Shown here: positions 12,413 through 23,581 of the stretch, piece after piece | How positions within the stretch are numbered: the stretch's first letter is position 1 | How the letters are laid out: each line of letters starts with the position of its first letter | Source: Arthrinium phaeospermum | Lineage: Eukaryota; Ascomycota; Sordariomycetes; Amphisphaeriales; Apiosporaceae | Length of the DNA stretch: 64,000 nt | Direction: 5' to 3' | NCBI GenBank assembly: GCA_006503535.1 | Contig: QYRS01000012.1 | Location: 620,001 to 684,000, forward strand | Notes under the pieces: model-generated | The model's database searches: none | What the model was told of the DNA's origin: nothing | Seen by the model: only the letters and a program-made list of their open reading frames with translations | Position numbers and translations under genes: made by a program

Positions 12413-14469
12413 ATGGCTGCCACACTCGATGACAACAGCACTAAGGGCGAGGATCCGACAGCAGAGCTGTCGTTTCTGACCCAAAAGTACGAGGAAGAAA
12501 AGGCGAAGCGCCTCCGCGCGGACGGCAGCGCGCAGTACGACGAGTTCGAGTCGTGCCAAAATGCGCGGCTGCGCCGTCTCGGCGACGACCCCTGGGTCGA
12601 CCACGACAAGCTCAACGCCCAGCCGGCCAACCTGGCGGACGGCCAGCACGTCAAGGTCCTGTCGCTGGGCGCCGGGATCGCCGGGCTCGTGTACACGACG
12701 CACCTCGTCGAGACGGGCGCGTTCGTCCCCGACGACATCCGGCTCGTCGACACGGCCGGCGGCTTCGGCGGCACGTGGTACTGGAACCGGTTCCCCGGCC
12801 TCGCCTGCGACGTCGAGGCCTCGATCTACCTGCCGTGGCTCGAGCGGACGGGCTACGTGCCCCGGCACCGCTACGCGCACGGCGACGATATCCGGCGCTA
12901 CCTCGAGGGCGTGGCGGAGAAGTTTGGGTTGGACCGCCAGGGCGTCTTCCGCACGCGCGTCGAAAAGATGGCGTGGGACGAGGGCCGGCGGTGCTGGGTC
13001 GTGGACCTGGAGCAGCGCCGCGGGCCCGGCGAGGAGGACGACTTGGTTCGCTTCGCCGTGACGGCGCAGTACGTCGTCCTCGCCAACGGCATCCTGAACC
13101 ACCCCAAGGCGCCCAAAATCGAGGGCCTCGACAGCTTCGCGGGGGACATGATGCACGCGAGCCGCTGGGACTACGGCGTCTCGGGCGGCTCGCCGACGGA
13201 CCCGCGCCTGGACAAGCTGCGGGGCAAGCGGGTCGGCGTCGTCGGGACGGGCGCGAGCGGCGTGCAGTGCGTGGCGGCGCTGGCCGAGTGGGCGGGGGAG
13301 CTGTACGTGTTCCAGCGGACGCCGTCGACGGTGGACGCGCGCGAGCAGCGCGAGATGGGCGTCGAGGAGTGGGCCAAGGTGAGCGGGGAGCCGGGGTGGT
13401 GGGAGAGGCGCAATGTCAACTTCGTCGACGCCGTCGCCGGCGAGGGGCCCGACGAGGACCTCATCGACGACGGCTGGACCAAGGCGCCGACGCTGAGCAT
13501 GGTCGCCGGCGCGCGCCACCAGCCTCTCCGTCCGGAGGATGTCCCCACGCACATCGAGCGGATGCTGGCCAAGGACGTGCCCCGTTCGAACCGCATGCGG
13601 CAGCGGGTGGCGGACCTCGTCACCAAGGACCAGGAGACGGTCGAGGCGCTCAAGCCCTGGTACCCGACTTGGTGTAAGAGGTATGCCTACATACCCCGTG
13701 TCCCCACCTCCTTCATTCTTTTTGCCATATATACTGACCCCCCCTTGTGTCCAGACCCTGCTTCCACGACACCTACCTCCAAACCTTCAACCAACCCCAC
13801 GTGACCCTCGTCCCGACCGAGGCCCACGGCCTGCACCGCGCCACGCCCGCGGGCCTCGTGGTGAAAGGCCGCGAGTACCCGCTCGACGTGCTCGTCTTCG
13901 CGACGGGCTACCGCAGCCCCGTGCACCACATCGCCGAGCCGAGCGCCATGTCCAACGCGCCCATCGTCGGCCGCGGCGGGCGCGCCATGGAGGCCAAGTG
14001 GGCCGAGGAGGGGCCCCGGTCGCTGCACGGCTTGTTCACGCGCGGGTTCCCCAACTTGTTGCTCACCGGGCCCTCGCAGCAGGGGATTTCGGGCAACGTG
14101 ACGTACATGTACGAGGTGGCGGGGCGGCACGCGGCGTACGTGCTCGCTGAGGCCGAGAAGAAGGCGAAGGCACAAGAAGGCGTTCAGAGCAATGGAGTCG
14201 CCGTCATCGAACCGACCAAGGAGGGCGAGGAGGTCTACGTCAATCACCTACTCTCGCTCGCGGCGTTCCACGCGCCCATGGGGGTCTGTCTGCCCAACTA
14301 CCGCAATGACGAGGGCGCCGTCCCCGTCGGCGACGATGCGATCAAGGCCGTCAAGGCTACGACGTATCCCTTGGGCATCAATGCGTGGAGCGAGTTTCTC
14401 GGGGAGTGGAGGAGTACCGGACGCCTGGAGGGGCTGGAGATTACGACGGGGGAGGCGGTGCCGTCTTGA
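12413..14469 (+). CDS. FAD/NADPH monooxygenase of the Baeyer-Villiger type
   Basis: Exons 12413-13680 and 13755-14469 (74-nt intron) give 660 residues. Two Rossmann dinucleotide folds are visible: GAGIAG at residues 86-91 for FAD and GTGASG at 278-283 for NADPH. GGTWYWNRFPG follows the first fold, as in cyclohexanone-type enzymes. The Baeyer-Villiger fingerprint F-x-G-x3-H-x3-W is present at F242, G244, H248 and W252, followed by D253. Such enzymes insert oxygen next to a ketone to give an ester or lactone, or oxidise heteroatoms, and are cytosolic. Length matches the longer fungal members, which have an N-terminal extension. The gene is very GC-rich. Neighbours are an acetyltransferase and an FAD oxidase, hinting at small-molecule modification; the substrate is unknown. 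Confidence 0.88.
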
Positions 14470-14791
14470 GTCTTCGTTCTTGATAGAGGGCATATAGTGA
14501 TCTTTGTATATCTCGAGAATCAAGACTTTATACACTACTACATGATATCCAGGCATACAGAAAAGACTACCTAGTCTCGACCTTCAGCATAGTCGCTAAG
14601 CGAAGCCCGCCATTTCCGTGCCGCATGGCCTAGGCGGCAGCCGTTTGCGGAGGTGAGTCATCATGTGAGTCTGACATCGCAGGGGTCCGTACCAGTCCCC
14701 CGGCGGCAACGAGAAATTCAGAAAGTCAAGAAACAAAAAAAACACCACGAAGTAACGACCGCGAGCCACCTACCTACTCAACCACGCAAAA
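14470..14791. other. Short intergenic spacer
   Basis: About 320 bp between the monooxygenase and the acetyltransferase. It probably holds the terminator of one and the promoter of the other; nothing specific seen. Confidence 0.4.
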
Positions 14792-15475
14792 ATGGCCAAC
14801 CCGACCCCGCGGTTCTATCTAGAACCCCTGTCGGAGGAAAAGCACTCCCAAGGCATCTACGAGCTCTGGAATATGCCGGGCAATCTCGCCGGAACGTACG
14901 AGAAGAAACACTCTGACCGCAAACAAACAAACAAATCGTGTAATATTACTGACTGAACCTATTCCGCGAGGAACAGAAGCATGCAGACGGCCCCCGATCT
15001 AGAGCAGACCCGCGCCATGATGCGCGACCGCGCCTACGGCGCCAAGCCCGGCATCGTGAACTTTGCCATCATGGCCGGGCCCGGGTCTCCATTGTACGGG
15101 CTAGCGACCGCCACCGCGCCAGATGAGGAGGAAATATCGAATGTTGAAACGCCGGAGCCCAAGATTATTGGGATCACCGGCGTCCTCCGCGTGGCCCCCG
15201 AGGAGGCCGGCTGGTACGTGGCCGGATCCTGTCGGGGCCTGGGCGTCGCCACCGAGGCCGTCGGGGCCATGTTGGGCAAGTACTGGGAGACCCGGCCGGC
15301 GGCGGCCGAGGTCATAGCGTACATCCGGGTGGGCAACGTCGCGAGCGAGCGGACCGCGGCCAGGTCGGGCTTCGTCCGGGATATGGGGCGCACCGTGGCC
15401 GAGGGGTCCACCTTGCCTAATGGCATGGTGGCGGATGGCGATTGTGGGGTTTGGGTTGCGAAGAAGCCGGTCTGA
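14792..15475 (+). CDS. GNAT-family N-acetyltransferase (about 200 aa)
   Basis: Exons 14792-14895 and 14977-15475; the 81-nt intron joins GGA-AC to A-AGC and restores a continuous frame. The product resembles RimJ/RimL-type enzymes: an N-terminal substrate strand and helix (RFYLEPL..IYELWN), the acetyl-CoA loop R-x-x-G-x-A within CRGLGVATEA, and the late motif GNVASERTAARSGF in which Asn and the Gly-Phe pair are typical. It would transfer acetyl from acetyl-CoA to an amine, probably in the cytosol; the acceptor is unknown. There is no signal peptide. It lies 320 bp downstream of the monooxygenase in the same direction, so joint regulation is possible but unproven. Confidence 0.78.
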
Positions 15476-15704
15476 GAGGATGATTCTTGGTGTACGGGAA
15501 CCTCTCGGAATTTCTATCTAGGTTATAGAAAAAGGATTACCCCTACTCGATTTCCACTCACTCTTTTAGTCTCTATGATTCGTATTCCTCATCCTCACCA
15601 TTCCAACGATAGTTCACAGCTGGTCTCTACCCATGTGACAAAACATGTCCTCTTTCCACAAAAGATGACGTGTTTGTTGTACCCATGCTTTCCACGCCTA
15701 TCAA

Positions 15705-16539
15705 TCAGCACTTGGACGCCTCGACCACGACGAGAAAGTCGTGATCGTACGTCTTGTCCTCCTCCTGGCCGTGGATGTAGTCTGCGGCCGTGGTCCAGGC
15801 ATGCTTGCATCCGTGCAGGATGTCATCGGCGTAGTCGGCGAAGTCGCTGCACTTGGTCTCGTAGTACTCGGCGCCCATGTTGCACCACTTGATGGCGCCG
15901 TTCCACTGGCAGGCAATCTGGCCACAGTTGGTCCCGTCGCTGCCGCCGTGGTCGCCGCAAAGGGCGTCGCCCAGGCCCCGGAGGTAGTCGATGTTCTCCT
16001 GGACGTATAGGGGGTTGGAGTAATCGGTATACGGGTCGAGGCATGTCAGGTTCTTCCCCTAGAAACACGGTTTGGTCAGAAGTCGGACAATGGGCAAGCA
16101 GCCGGTGTGGCGGAAGGCTTACGTCTAGCTGCTTGGGGGACGCGGTGTAAGGCTTATGGACGGGAGTGATCTTGAAGTCTGGTTTGATGGCCTGAATTTG
16201 CTTTTCGACTGACTACACTCCGGCAGTCAGTATTAGCAGACCTGCTGATCTTGCAGTGGGCGGTATCTTCACCTGAAGAGTGCCGTTGAACTCCATGATA
16301 GGACCGCCCTCCTCGATGGCGAGTTTGAAGAGAATGCCTCGACTCTCGCCTTGGCCGTTACTTGTCTTGACGAGATCGGAGGGACCGCTAGGGGAACTGG
16401 GCAACGCAGCTGCATGCTAATATACCACATCAGCAAGGAGTCTCGATTGGGGTTTTTGACAACGCACGACAGTCCATGCTGTCAAGACACCGCAGAGTAA
16501 AGCCCAGAGAAGGGCAAGGTTGACGGTTTTGGTAAACAT
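15705..16539 (-). CDS. Secreted cysteine-rich protein in four exons (219 aa)
   Basis: No single long frame covers this gene; it emerges only by splicing 16539-16468, 16416-16273, 16212-16123 and 16058-15705. All joints are phase 0 with GT-AG ends. Residues 1 to about 21 form a clear signal peptide (MFTKTVNLALLWALLCGVLT). The mature part has eight cysteines, all in the last exon, one of them the final residue, consistent with disulfide bonds outside the cell. Aromatic and acidic residues are frequent and no membrane segment follows. I do not recognise a domain; a secreted effector-like or cell-surface protein is an inference. The short plus- and minus-strand frames over the last exon are shadows. 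Confidence 0.68.
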
Positions 16540-17715
16540 GTTGTTGTTTGTTGGGCAGGTAGTTCCAGCGAAGCTTGAGGAGTCTCGTGATGTTGTTGCT
16601 GGCAGTAGATTCGGTAGGCAATGTGCTAGTTGGTGAAGCGATAGGAGTGGGATTGGATCAAGCCGCTGTTGCTATCCGGTTTTAGGAACATGAAAATAGA
16701 TCGGCGGCTCAAAATGGCGGTTTCCCAAATCTCCTTTGCTCTTTCCTGGACTGGTTGTTCAAGTAAGATTTTCGTCATTTTGGCATTCTGGTCATTGGCG
16801 GCTTCCTTAACCTCTTGATGTAGCTAGGATCCTACCCCGTCACTTCCGTACGAGTATATAACCTTTAGTTGAGCCTACTCAAGCCACCAGGCGTTGCACT
16901 ATTATCAGCGAACCAGAGCATATGAGCCCAAGTAAATTTGCAATCTCACATGTATGAAATTCTAATTGGTTGCAAAGGTTCTCTTGTGATCCAACTCGGC
17001 AGTCAGAGATTATTATAGTTTCGCCATGTTGCACCACACAAGAATCACAAATATTCTTGTTTGTGATATCAAAATGTTAGCTACAATACGGTCAGCTAAA
17101 AGCAACAGTAAAGAAACAAAATTGACAACCGTAACACCTCTCGATTTTTGTCGTCAGTCCGAGGTACAGAAATGGATCTCTGCAAAGTGGTCGGACCGTT
17201 GGAAGTAAGCAATGCCCATGACATGTGAAGTTTTCTTCAAGAAAACCGATGTGATTTCGATCGACGCCAAAAGTGCCGTTTTTGAATTCTTCCGAATCCT
17301 GCTGTTCCATCCGGAGATATTGATTTAAAATGAGAGCATGGCCCAGGGCCGCCCAGAACGGTGTATGCATCCCGTGTCTGCATCCTTGGGTAGTATACGC
17401 CCCCGCATATCTGTATGCACATCGACGGAACCGTCGAGATGGAGTTAGCACCGCTGTCGTGCCAGAGTACCGGGTATCGCGCCGGGAACCGGGGATGCAA
17501 CGTTAATATCCTGGTACCTGTCGGTTGTGCATTAGTCTGCGAGAAAAGATGGAGCCTTTTGCCGGGGTCAGAGGAACTGCGGTACGGCACAGCATAGTAC
17601 AACATGCCACCAAGTGATCAGCCTGTATGTATATAACGATAGTGTGCACGGTGGAAATTACTTTGTCCTCCCGTACGCATGCCACTCGTTGTTGCCGATC
17701 TGTCGCTCGTTCATC
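16540..17715. other. Divergent intergenic region, nothing recognised
   Basis: Lies between the secreted-protein gene (minus) and the oxidase gene (plus), so it should carry both promoters. Only short frames without domain character. Confidence 0.4.
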
Positions 17716-19803
17716 ATGACTCGAATTAGTACAAAACTCCTTCCTACTCTGGGGCTCTTCATGCCCCTACAGAGTAGCGTAGCTGGTCAGGTGATACGTA
17801 AGTGGTCTTTGATCCATCGTATTCTTTTTGATCACTAAGTTGAACTGACACAACGCTTCTAGCCGCTGCCGCCAAGGCCACGCTCGACCGCGCTGCTGAG
17901 CCCCTAAGTGGCTCCTGGTCTTCAGGGGAGGCTGCGTCCCTGCAACTCACCGACGCCGTTGTGCTGAATCTGACAAAACTCGACGTCGGTATTGACGTCT
18001 CGTTCGGGTCCTACGAGAACGGGGAGCAGGGCAAGTTTCCGGCCTGCAAAACCTACCCCGGCGACGAGCTCTGGCCTTCGGCGTCCGAGTGGGACGTATT
18101 CGACCAACTGACCGGCGGGGCGTTGATCAAGACGGTGCCGATCGGGGCCGTCTGCTACGTCAACCACGAGTCTTACGACGCGGAGAAGTGTCAGACTATC
18201 CTCGATGGGTGGCATGACTCGGAAGTCCAGTAAGTATCCTCCTAGTCGCCACTTAGGCTCATCTATCATCAGAGCCCATGATACAACAGCTAATACCTAC
18301 TCCAGTGTTCGCGATCCAACCTCGGCCATGAGCCCCCTGTTCCAGGGCGAGACATGCATGCCCCAGAACGGCAACAACACCAACAGCACCTGCGAGATCG
18401 GCGGGTTCCCGCAGTACGTAGTCAACGTCACCACGGTGGCGCAGATCCAGCTGGCCGTCAACTTTGCGCGCAACACCAACATGCGCCTGGTCGTGCACAA
18501 CACGGGCCACGACTTCTTCGGCAAGTCGATCGGCGCGGGGGCCCTGTCCGTCTGGACGCACCACCTCAAGAGCTCCGAGTTCGTCGAGGAGTTCCAAACT
18601 CCATCCTACACCGGCCCGGCCCTCAAGGTCGGCTCGGGGATCCAGATCCAGGACCTGTACAAGCTCACGCGGCAGCTCGGCTACACGGCCGTGGGCGGCG
18701 AGTGCAAGGGCGTCGGTGCCACGGGCGGCTACATGGCCGGCGGCGGCCACGGCCCGCTGATGTCCCTGTACGGCATGGGCGCCGACTCGGTGCTGAGCCT
18801 CGACGTGGTGCTGCCCGACGGCCGCTTCGCGACGGCGGACGAGACGCAGAACACGGACCTGTTCTGGGCGCTCCGGGGCGGCGGCGGCTCGACGTTCGGC
18901 GTCGTGACGGGCATGGCGCTCAAGCTGCACCCGGCCTCGAGCTTCTCGGGCGTCACGTTCGAGCTGGCCAGCGGCCCGGGCACGGAGAACAGCAACGAGG
19001 TCTTCTGGCGGGCCATGTACGCCTACTGGCGCAAGTTCCCGGCCTACGCCGAGCGGCACACGTACGGCTACTCCATCATGTTCCCGACCGAGACCGGCTT
19101 CACCTGGAGCATGCTGCCGTGGCTCGTGCCGGGCATGCCGCTGGCCGAGTTCCAGGACATGGTGGCGCCGCTGTTCGCGGAGTGGACCGCCCTGGGTCTG
19201 AACTTCACCCCGAACTACTTCGAGCACGACGACTTCTACGATACCTGGAAGGCCCACTTCCCCGCCGAGAACGTCGCCGTCGACCGGGTGCGCACCGCGT
19301 CCCGCCTGTTCCCCCGGAAGAACTGGGACGACGAGGCCCTGCTGACGGCGACCATGGACGCCGTCCGCAGCATCATCGAGGAAGGGTCCGCGCTGGTGCA
19401 CTACAACATCCAGGGCCTCGCGCCCGAGGGCACGCCCGCCAGCGCCGTCAACCCGGCCTGGCGCGAGGCCGTCATGTTCGGCATCATCGGGTACGCGTGG
19501 GACGAGGGCACCACGCCCGAGCAGTTCGAGGCGGGCAACCGCAAGATCTCGCGGGACTGGATGGAGCGGCTGCGCAAGGTCACGCCTGGCGGGGGCGGCT
19601 ATCTGAACGAGGGGGACGTCATGGAGCCGGACCCCGGTCAGGCTTTTTACGGGTCCAACTACGAGAGGCTTTTGGAGATTAAGAGGGAGGTCGATCCTTG
19701 GGATGTGTTTTGGGCGCAGACTGCGGTGGGCTCGGAGAGGTGGTATGTTACGCGGCAGGAGGATTGGTTGACGCGGCAGACGGGGAGGCTTTGTCGCAAG
19801 TAG
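17716..19803 (+). CDS. Secreted FAD-linked oxidoreductase, berberine-bridge type (648 aa)
   Basis: Exons 17716-17797, 17863-18229 and 18306-19803. The N terminus is a signal peptide ending near SSVAGQ. The FAD-binding PCMH domain contains HNTGHDF with H218, the usual 8-alpha histidyl-FAD ligand, and GGECKGVG with C283 at the place of the second, cysteinyl FAD bond. GGYMAGGGHG follows. The C terminus has the berberine-bridge tail (NYERLLEIKREVDPWDVFW). Family members oxidise alcohols, sugars or alkaloid-like amines with oxygen, outside the cell or in the vacuole; the substrate is not predictable here. Several N-glycosylation sites fit secretion. I chose the ATG at 17716 over the in-frame one at 17614 because it gives a normal signal peptide. 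The gene is GC-rich, like the monooxygenase. Confidence 0.85.
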
Positions 19804-20229
19804 GGGGTTTTTGTACTTGAAATGATCCATAGCATTCATACGAGAAAACCGAAGGAAATTTATGTGCGTTTTCTCTTATATTGTTGGAGGTATTTCCACT
19901 TTCCTCATGGTATGTGATGTGTCTGCTGCAGTTACTATGCAGCTTGTTAGCACAGCCAATGGTTTTCGCGATCAAGTGCGTCAAGCACTACCGCAACCCT
20001 GTCTACCAAGCGGGAGGCAAGGTGCATATATTGGCATCCAACAACGGTCCTTGGTACATGTAACCCTACATAATAGGGGGCAATGCCATGGAGAGATTCG
20101 GCGAAAGATATTCCGGGTTCGCCCCCAAAACATTTCATTCAATCTTCCATTCTCGCACTGCTCGGAATCTCCTATTTGCTCAAGATCAGCATATCGCCTG
20201 AAGAGCTATTTTCTCATTTTCTCGAAATC
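19804..20229. other. Intergenic / possible 5' end of the HET gene
   Basis: The HET frame is open back to an ATG at 20083, so part of this stretch may be coding or leader. Nothing else seen. Confidence 0.35.
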
Positions 20230-23200
20230 ATGGAAGTCATTGAGATTCATCAGGCAATCGGCCCAGAAGATGAAGACCATTACGCAGGCGCAATAATTAT
20301 TGCTCTCATCATTCGAGGGTCCAATCGTCTTTGGCTACGCATGCAACCCCTCATCCGTTTGCTCCCTGGCCGCTGTTGGTGGTGGCATTTCTTCACCACG
20401 GGGATCAACGTGGTGCTCATTTACCCAAATTTGTTGACAATCCGATTGGAGTTAATGAAGACCATGCCGCCACTACCCGCGTTGTTGTCAAACTGTACTG
20501 TTGGCCAAGCTGAGAGGGCATGGATACTCGCCAATGCCGGGATACAGGTCGGCCAGCTCTCTCTGCTGCTCTGGATGTGGACGGCATTTCGGAGGACGCA
20601 GGCGAGACAGGGCGCAGATCCCCTCGAGCTCGGTACAGTAATCAGCCTACTACCTCGTTTGGGTCTCCTTCGCGGATTATATTCGATATGCATGTTCCTG
20701 AGACCCAAAGGCAGTGCGCCAAACCTCGGAAGATGTCGTGTTGCGCCCATTATTCGGATTGTATTTGCGTTTTCCATAGCTTTCCTGTGTCTTGGCATCC
20801 TGATCCAGCTGCTAGGGGCAAGAGCCCTGCGTTTGCTTCATTTGGTGTTTCCCTTGTTATATCTTGATACACTGGTATCCCTATTCAGGCAGGTGTCCTA
20901 TCCGATTACTTCTACTATCCTTGGTGGATATAGCCAGAAGCCTCGGTTCACAATTCTGGCCAATTTGCTGTTCTACACCACCCTATCTGTCCTGGTGCGA
21001 CCGGGGGAAACATGGGTCAGATGCTTCGTTATCCTCCTATCTCCCCTTTGCAGCGCTGCGTTGATGTTGCGCTTTCTATCTGTACGCCACATCACCGAGT
21101 ATATGTTTGATCCCATTCCACCGCAAACTACACCACCCAATTCCAACAGTCGGTTCTGTCAGGTTTGCCGCAGTACTATTCTGGCCAGGCTGAAAGTAGA
21201 ATCGGGCGTCATCTGCAACTCGGCCAAATTTCCACACCACCGGAGAATCAGATCGCTGAGGAAATCCGCCACAGATGGCTGCCGTATTTGCTCGACACTG
21301 TGGCATCATTTGACTCTACTGAAGTTGAAACCGACGCTTGGTGATTATTTCAACTGGCGCCACTCGACAAAATTCAAAGGTCAATACGACAGCCTACTAA
21401 TCCATACCAAATGGGCACGTCATCTATGCGCTTTTGGAGTTTTGAAAGACGGCAAACTTCTTAACGTACTCGGTGGCATTTATCCGATGCCGAAGGAAAC
21501 TTTGTCAAGCCATACAGGTTCTGATATCAGTTTAATTACGGCTTACGGGTGGTATTCGGAATGCTTGCAAGAACATCCCGGCTGCTGTGCTGAGGGCAAT
21601 CCGAATTTCAGGCCTTCGCGCTTGCTATACTTGGGCAATTACGACAACGTCATTCTCCATACACACAGCGAGTATCCCGAAAAATTGACTTATATGACAC
21701 TGAGTCATTGTTGGGGAGGCGCACAGTTTACTCGCCTGCAACGCAACAACGAGGAAGCATTCCGTCAAGGTATTCCCTGGGAATCCCTACCGCAATCATT
21801 CCGAGACGCTATCCTTGTAGCAAGACGTCTTGGCTCCGAGTACCTGTGGATCGATAGTCTGTGCATCATACAGGACTCCCTGGACGACTGGACTACAGAG
21901 TCTGCGACTATGGGTGACGTGTATCGGCATTCCATGTGCAATATTGCCGCTACGAATTCTTCAAACAGCCAGGAAGGCTGTCTATTTTCACGCAACCCAC
22001 GCATTATACAGCCTGAACGGCTGCCTCGATCCTCGACCATAAAGGAAGATGTGTACCTCTTCAACAGGGGTAATTGTGAGAGAAAACATGAGTTATACAC
22101 CCGCGCCTGGGTACTACAAGAGGCCCTGTTGGCACCGAGGACGCTTGATTGTGGAAGAAGCCAGCTCTTCTGGAGGTGCGACGCCATGAAGGCATCAGAA
22201 GAGTTTCCAGGAGGGTTTCTTTCCACAAGGCCCGGCAGTTTCGTTCATCCAGCAAACCTGTCTTTCAACAACTTCCGTATTGAGAGCCTAAGTTCCATTA
22301 AAGATGAAATTAAGAAATGGGAGAAAAGGAAATTCTGGTGGGATAAGACCAAGAAAGCTCGCACTCGATTTGGCGAAAAATATCCCGATATGCTCCGCCG
22401 CATCGAGATCATTTTCAGGGAGCCGTGGAGCGACTCGCCAGGTCAACATTGGAACTCCATCGTGGAGCTCTACTCGACCATGGCACTAAGCGTGGAAGCT
22501 GACCGGCCCGTTGCCATTGCGGGTGTCTTAGATACTTTCCGGCCGTGGCTGGGCGAGTACTGGGCGGGCTTGTGGCAGAATCTCATGCCCGGACACCTTC
22601 TTTGGCGTATCAGGCTGGATGCGAGCCTGCCTCATTTGCCAAACGGCTCCAAGCGGTTAGCGATTCAGGCACCCAGCTGGTCTTGGATGTCGGTGGCGGG
22701 CGAAGTCTCATACGATAAATAGTAAGTGACCTTTTGTTGATATTTGTCCAGGTCACGCATCGTGCCGACCTGGATGAACTCAAGCCAGTTCATTGGATAT
22801 CGAGGTCGACCTTGAGTTGCGAAGACACACTAACACGTTAAATTAAGTAAGCCCCTGGAAGGCGATGCGTTTATCTGCCATTTCATTGAAGCCGAGGTTC
22901 TCTCGCCGGCCAACATTCGCCTTCGGCTTCGTGCGCCACTATTGAAAGCCACAAGTATCGCCACCGCCGCCAATACATTACTGGCATGGGATGTACCGGC
23001 TAGCAGAGTGCGATACATTGCTTTTGAGTCTTCTGGACTTACTGGATACGGCGTCATTGACTCTGAGAACGAGATTAAGTGGCAGGTCCACCAAGACGGG
23101 GTGTGGAATGTGGAATGCTACTGATAGCTATTCTTTCTCTGTCTCTTTCGACGTTCTGGCCGAAGAGGCGGCTGCCCATGAATTGTACCTCATGGGTATC

Positions 23201-23431
23201 CGTCGTCGAAGTCCAGATACGGATGATTATGTCGAAGGCCTTGTCCTGCAGGAGAACGCAGATGCTTCATTTTCGCGGATTGGGTGGTTCTCTACTAAAG
23301 AGGATACTTTCTTTATACGTTTTAACGCTTGGTTCCATACTTCCCCAAGCCAGCAGAGACAAACGGTTCACAGAGAGCCTATCGCTGGGCTCTTCCCGGA
23401 AACTGAGCAGAGAGAAATCGTCTTGGTATGA
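20230..23431 (+). CDS. HET-domain protein with a multi-pass membrane N terminus, frame broken near its end
   Basis: Exon 1 runs from the ATG at 20230 (alternative 20083) to 22721. A 126-nt intron (GTAAGT donor, CTAAC branch, acceptor at 22847) leads to exon 2. Residues about 15-300 hold five to seven hydrophobic segments. Next comes the usual pre-HET cysteine region (FCQVC, then GCRICSTLW). The HET domain proper starts near residue 485 (TLSHCWGG; YLWIDSLCIIQD; RAWVLQEALLAPRTL). HET domains trigger incompatibility or cell-death responses in moulds. The tail (LYLMGIRRR, FSRIGWF) is in another frame after a 7-bp tandem duplication at 23104-23117. Base composition is more AT-rich than in the genes to its left. 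It lies tail-to-tail with the next HET gene, 150 bp apart. Confidence 0.8.
23104..23117. repeat. 7-bp tandem duplication in the HET gene
   Basis: TGGAATG occurs twice back to back. Seven bases shift the frame and produce a TGA eight bases later. Counting only one copy, the upstream and downstream coding frames are continuous. Confidence 0.85.
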
Positions 23432-23581
23432 GCCTCTTTTCGAAACTGCAGTCTACTGTAGTTGGGTGTGGGAATTGTTTTACACATCATCAGTATGATA
23501 CGCGCTATGGATTCGAAATACCCGGAAAACTGCATTACATATAACGAAAGTAGAGAACCGATATTATCACCTAGACAGAAA

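Noticed and set aside
12257..13552. 431-codon minus-strand frame over the monooxygenase
   Set aside because: Mirror of a very GC-rich gene; the plus strand has clear FAD/NADPH motifs while this one is Arg/Val/Ala-rich without domains.
12413..19803. Declaring a secondary-metabolite gene cluster
   Set aside because: No polyketide synthase, peptide synthetase, terpene cyclase or prenyltransferase is present in the window.
18259..19839. 526-codon minus-strand frame and 442-codon alternative plus frame over the FAD oxidase
   Set aside because: Shadows caused by G/C at third codon positions; only one frame carries the FAD-binding motifs.
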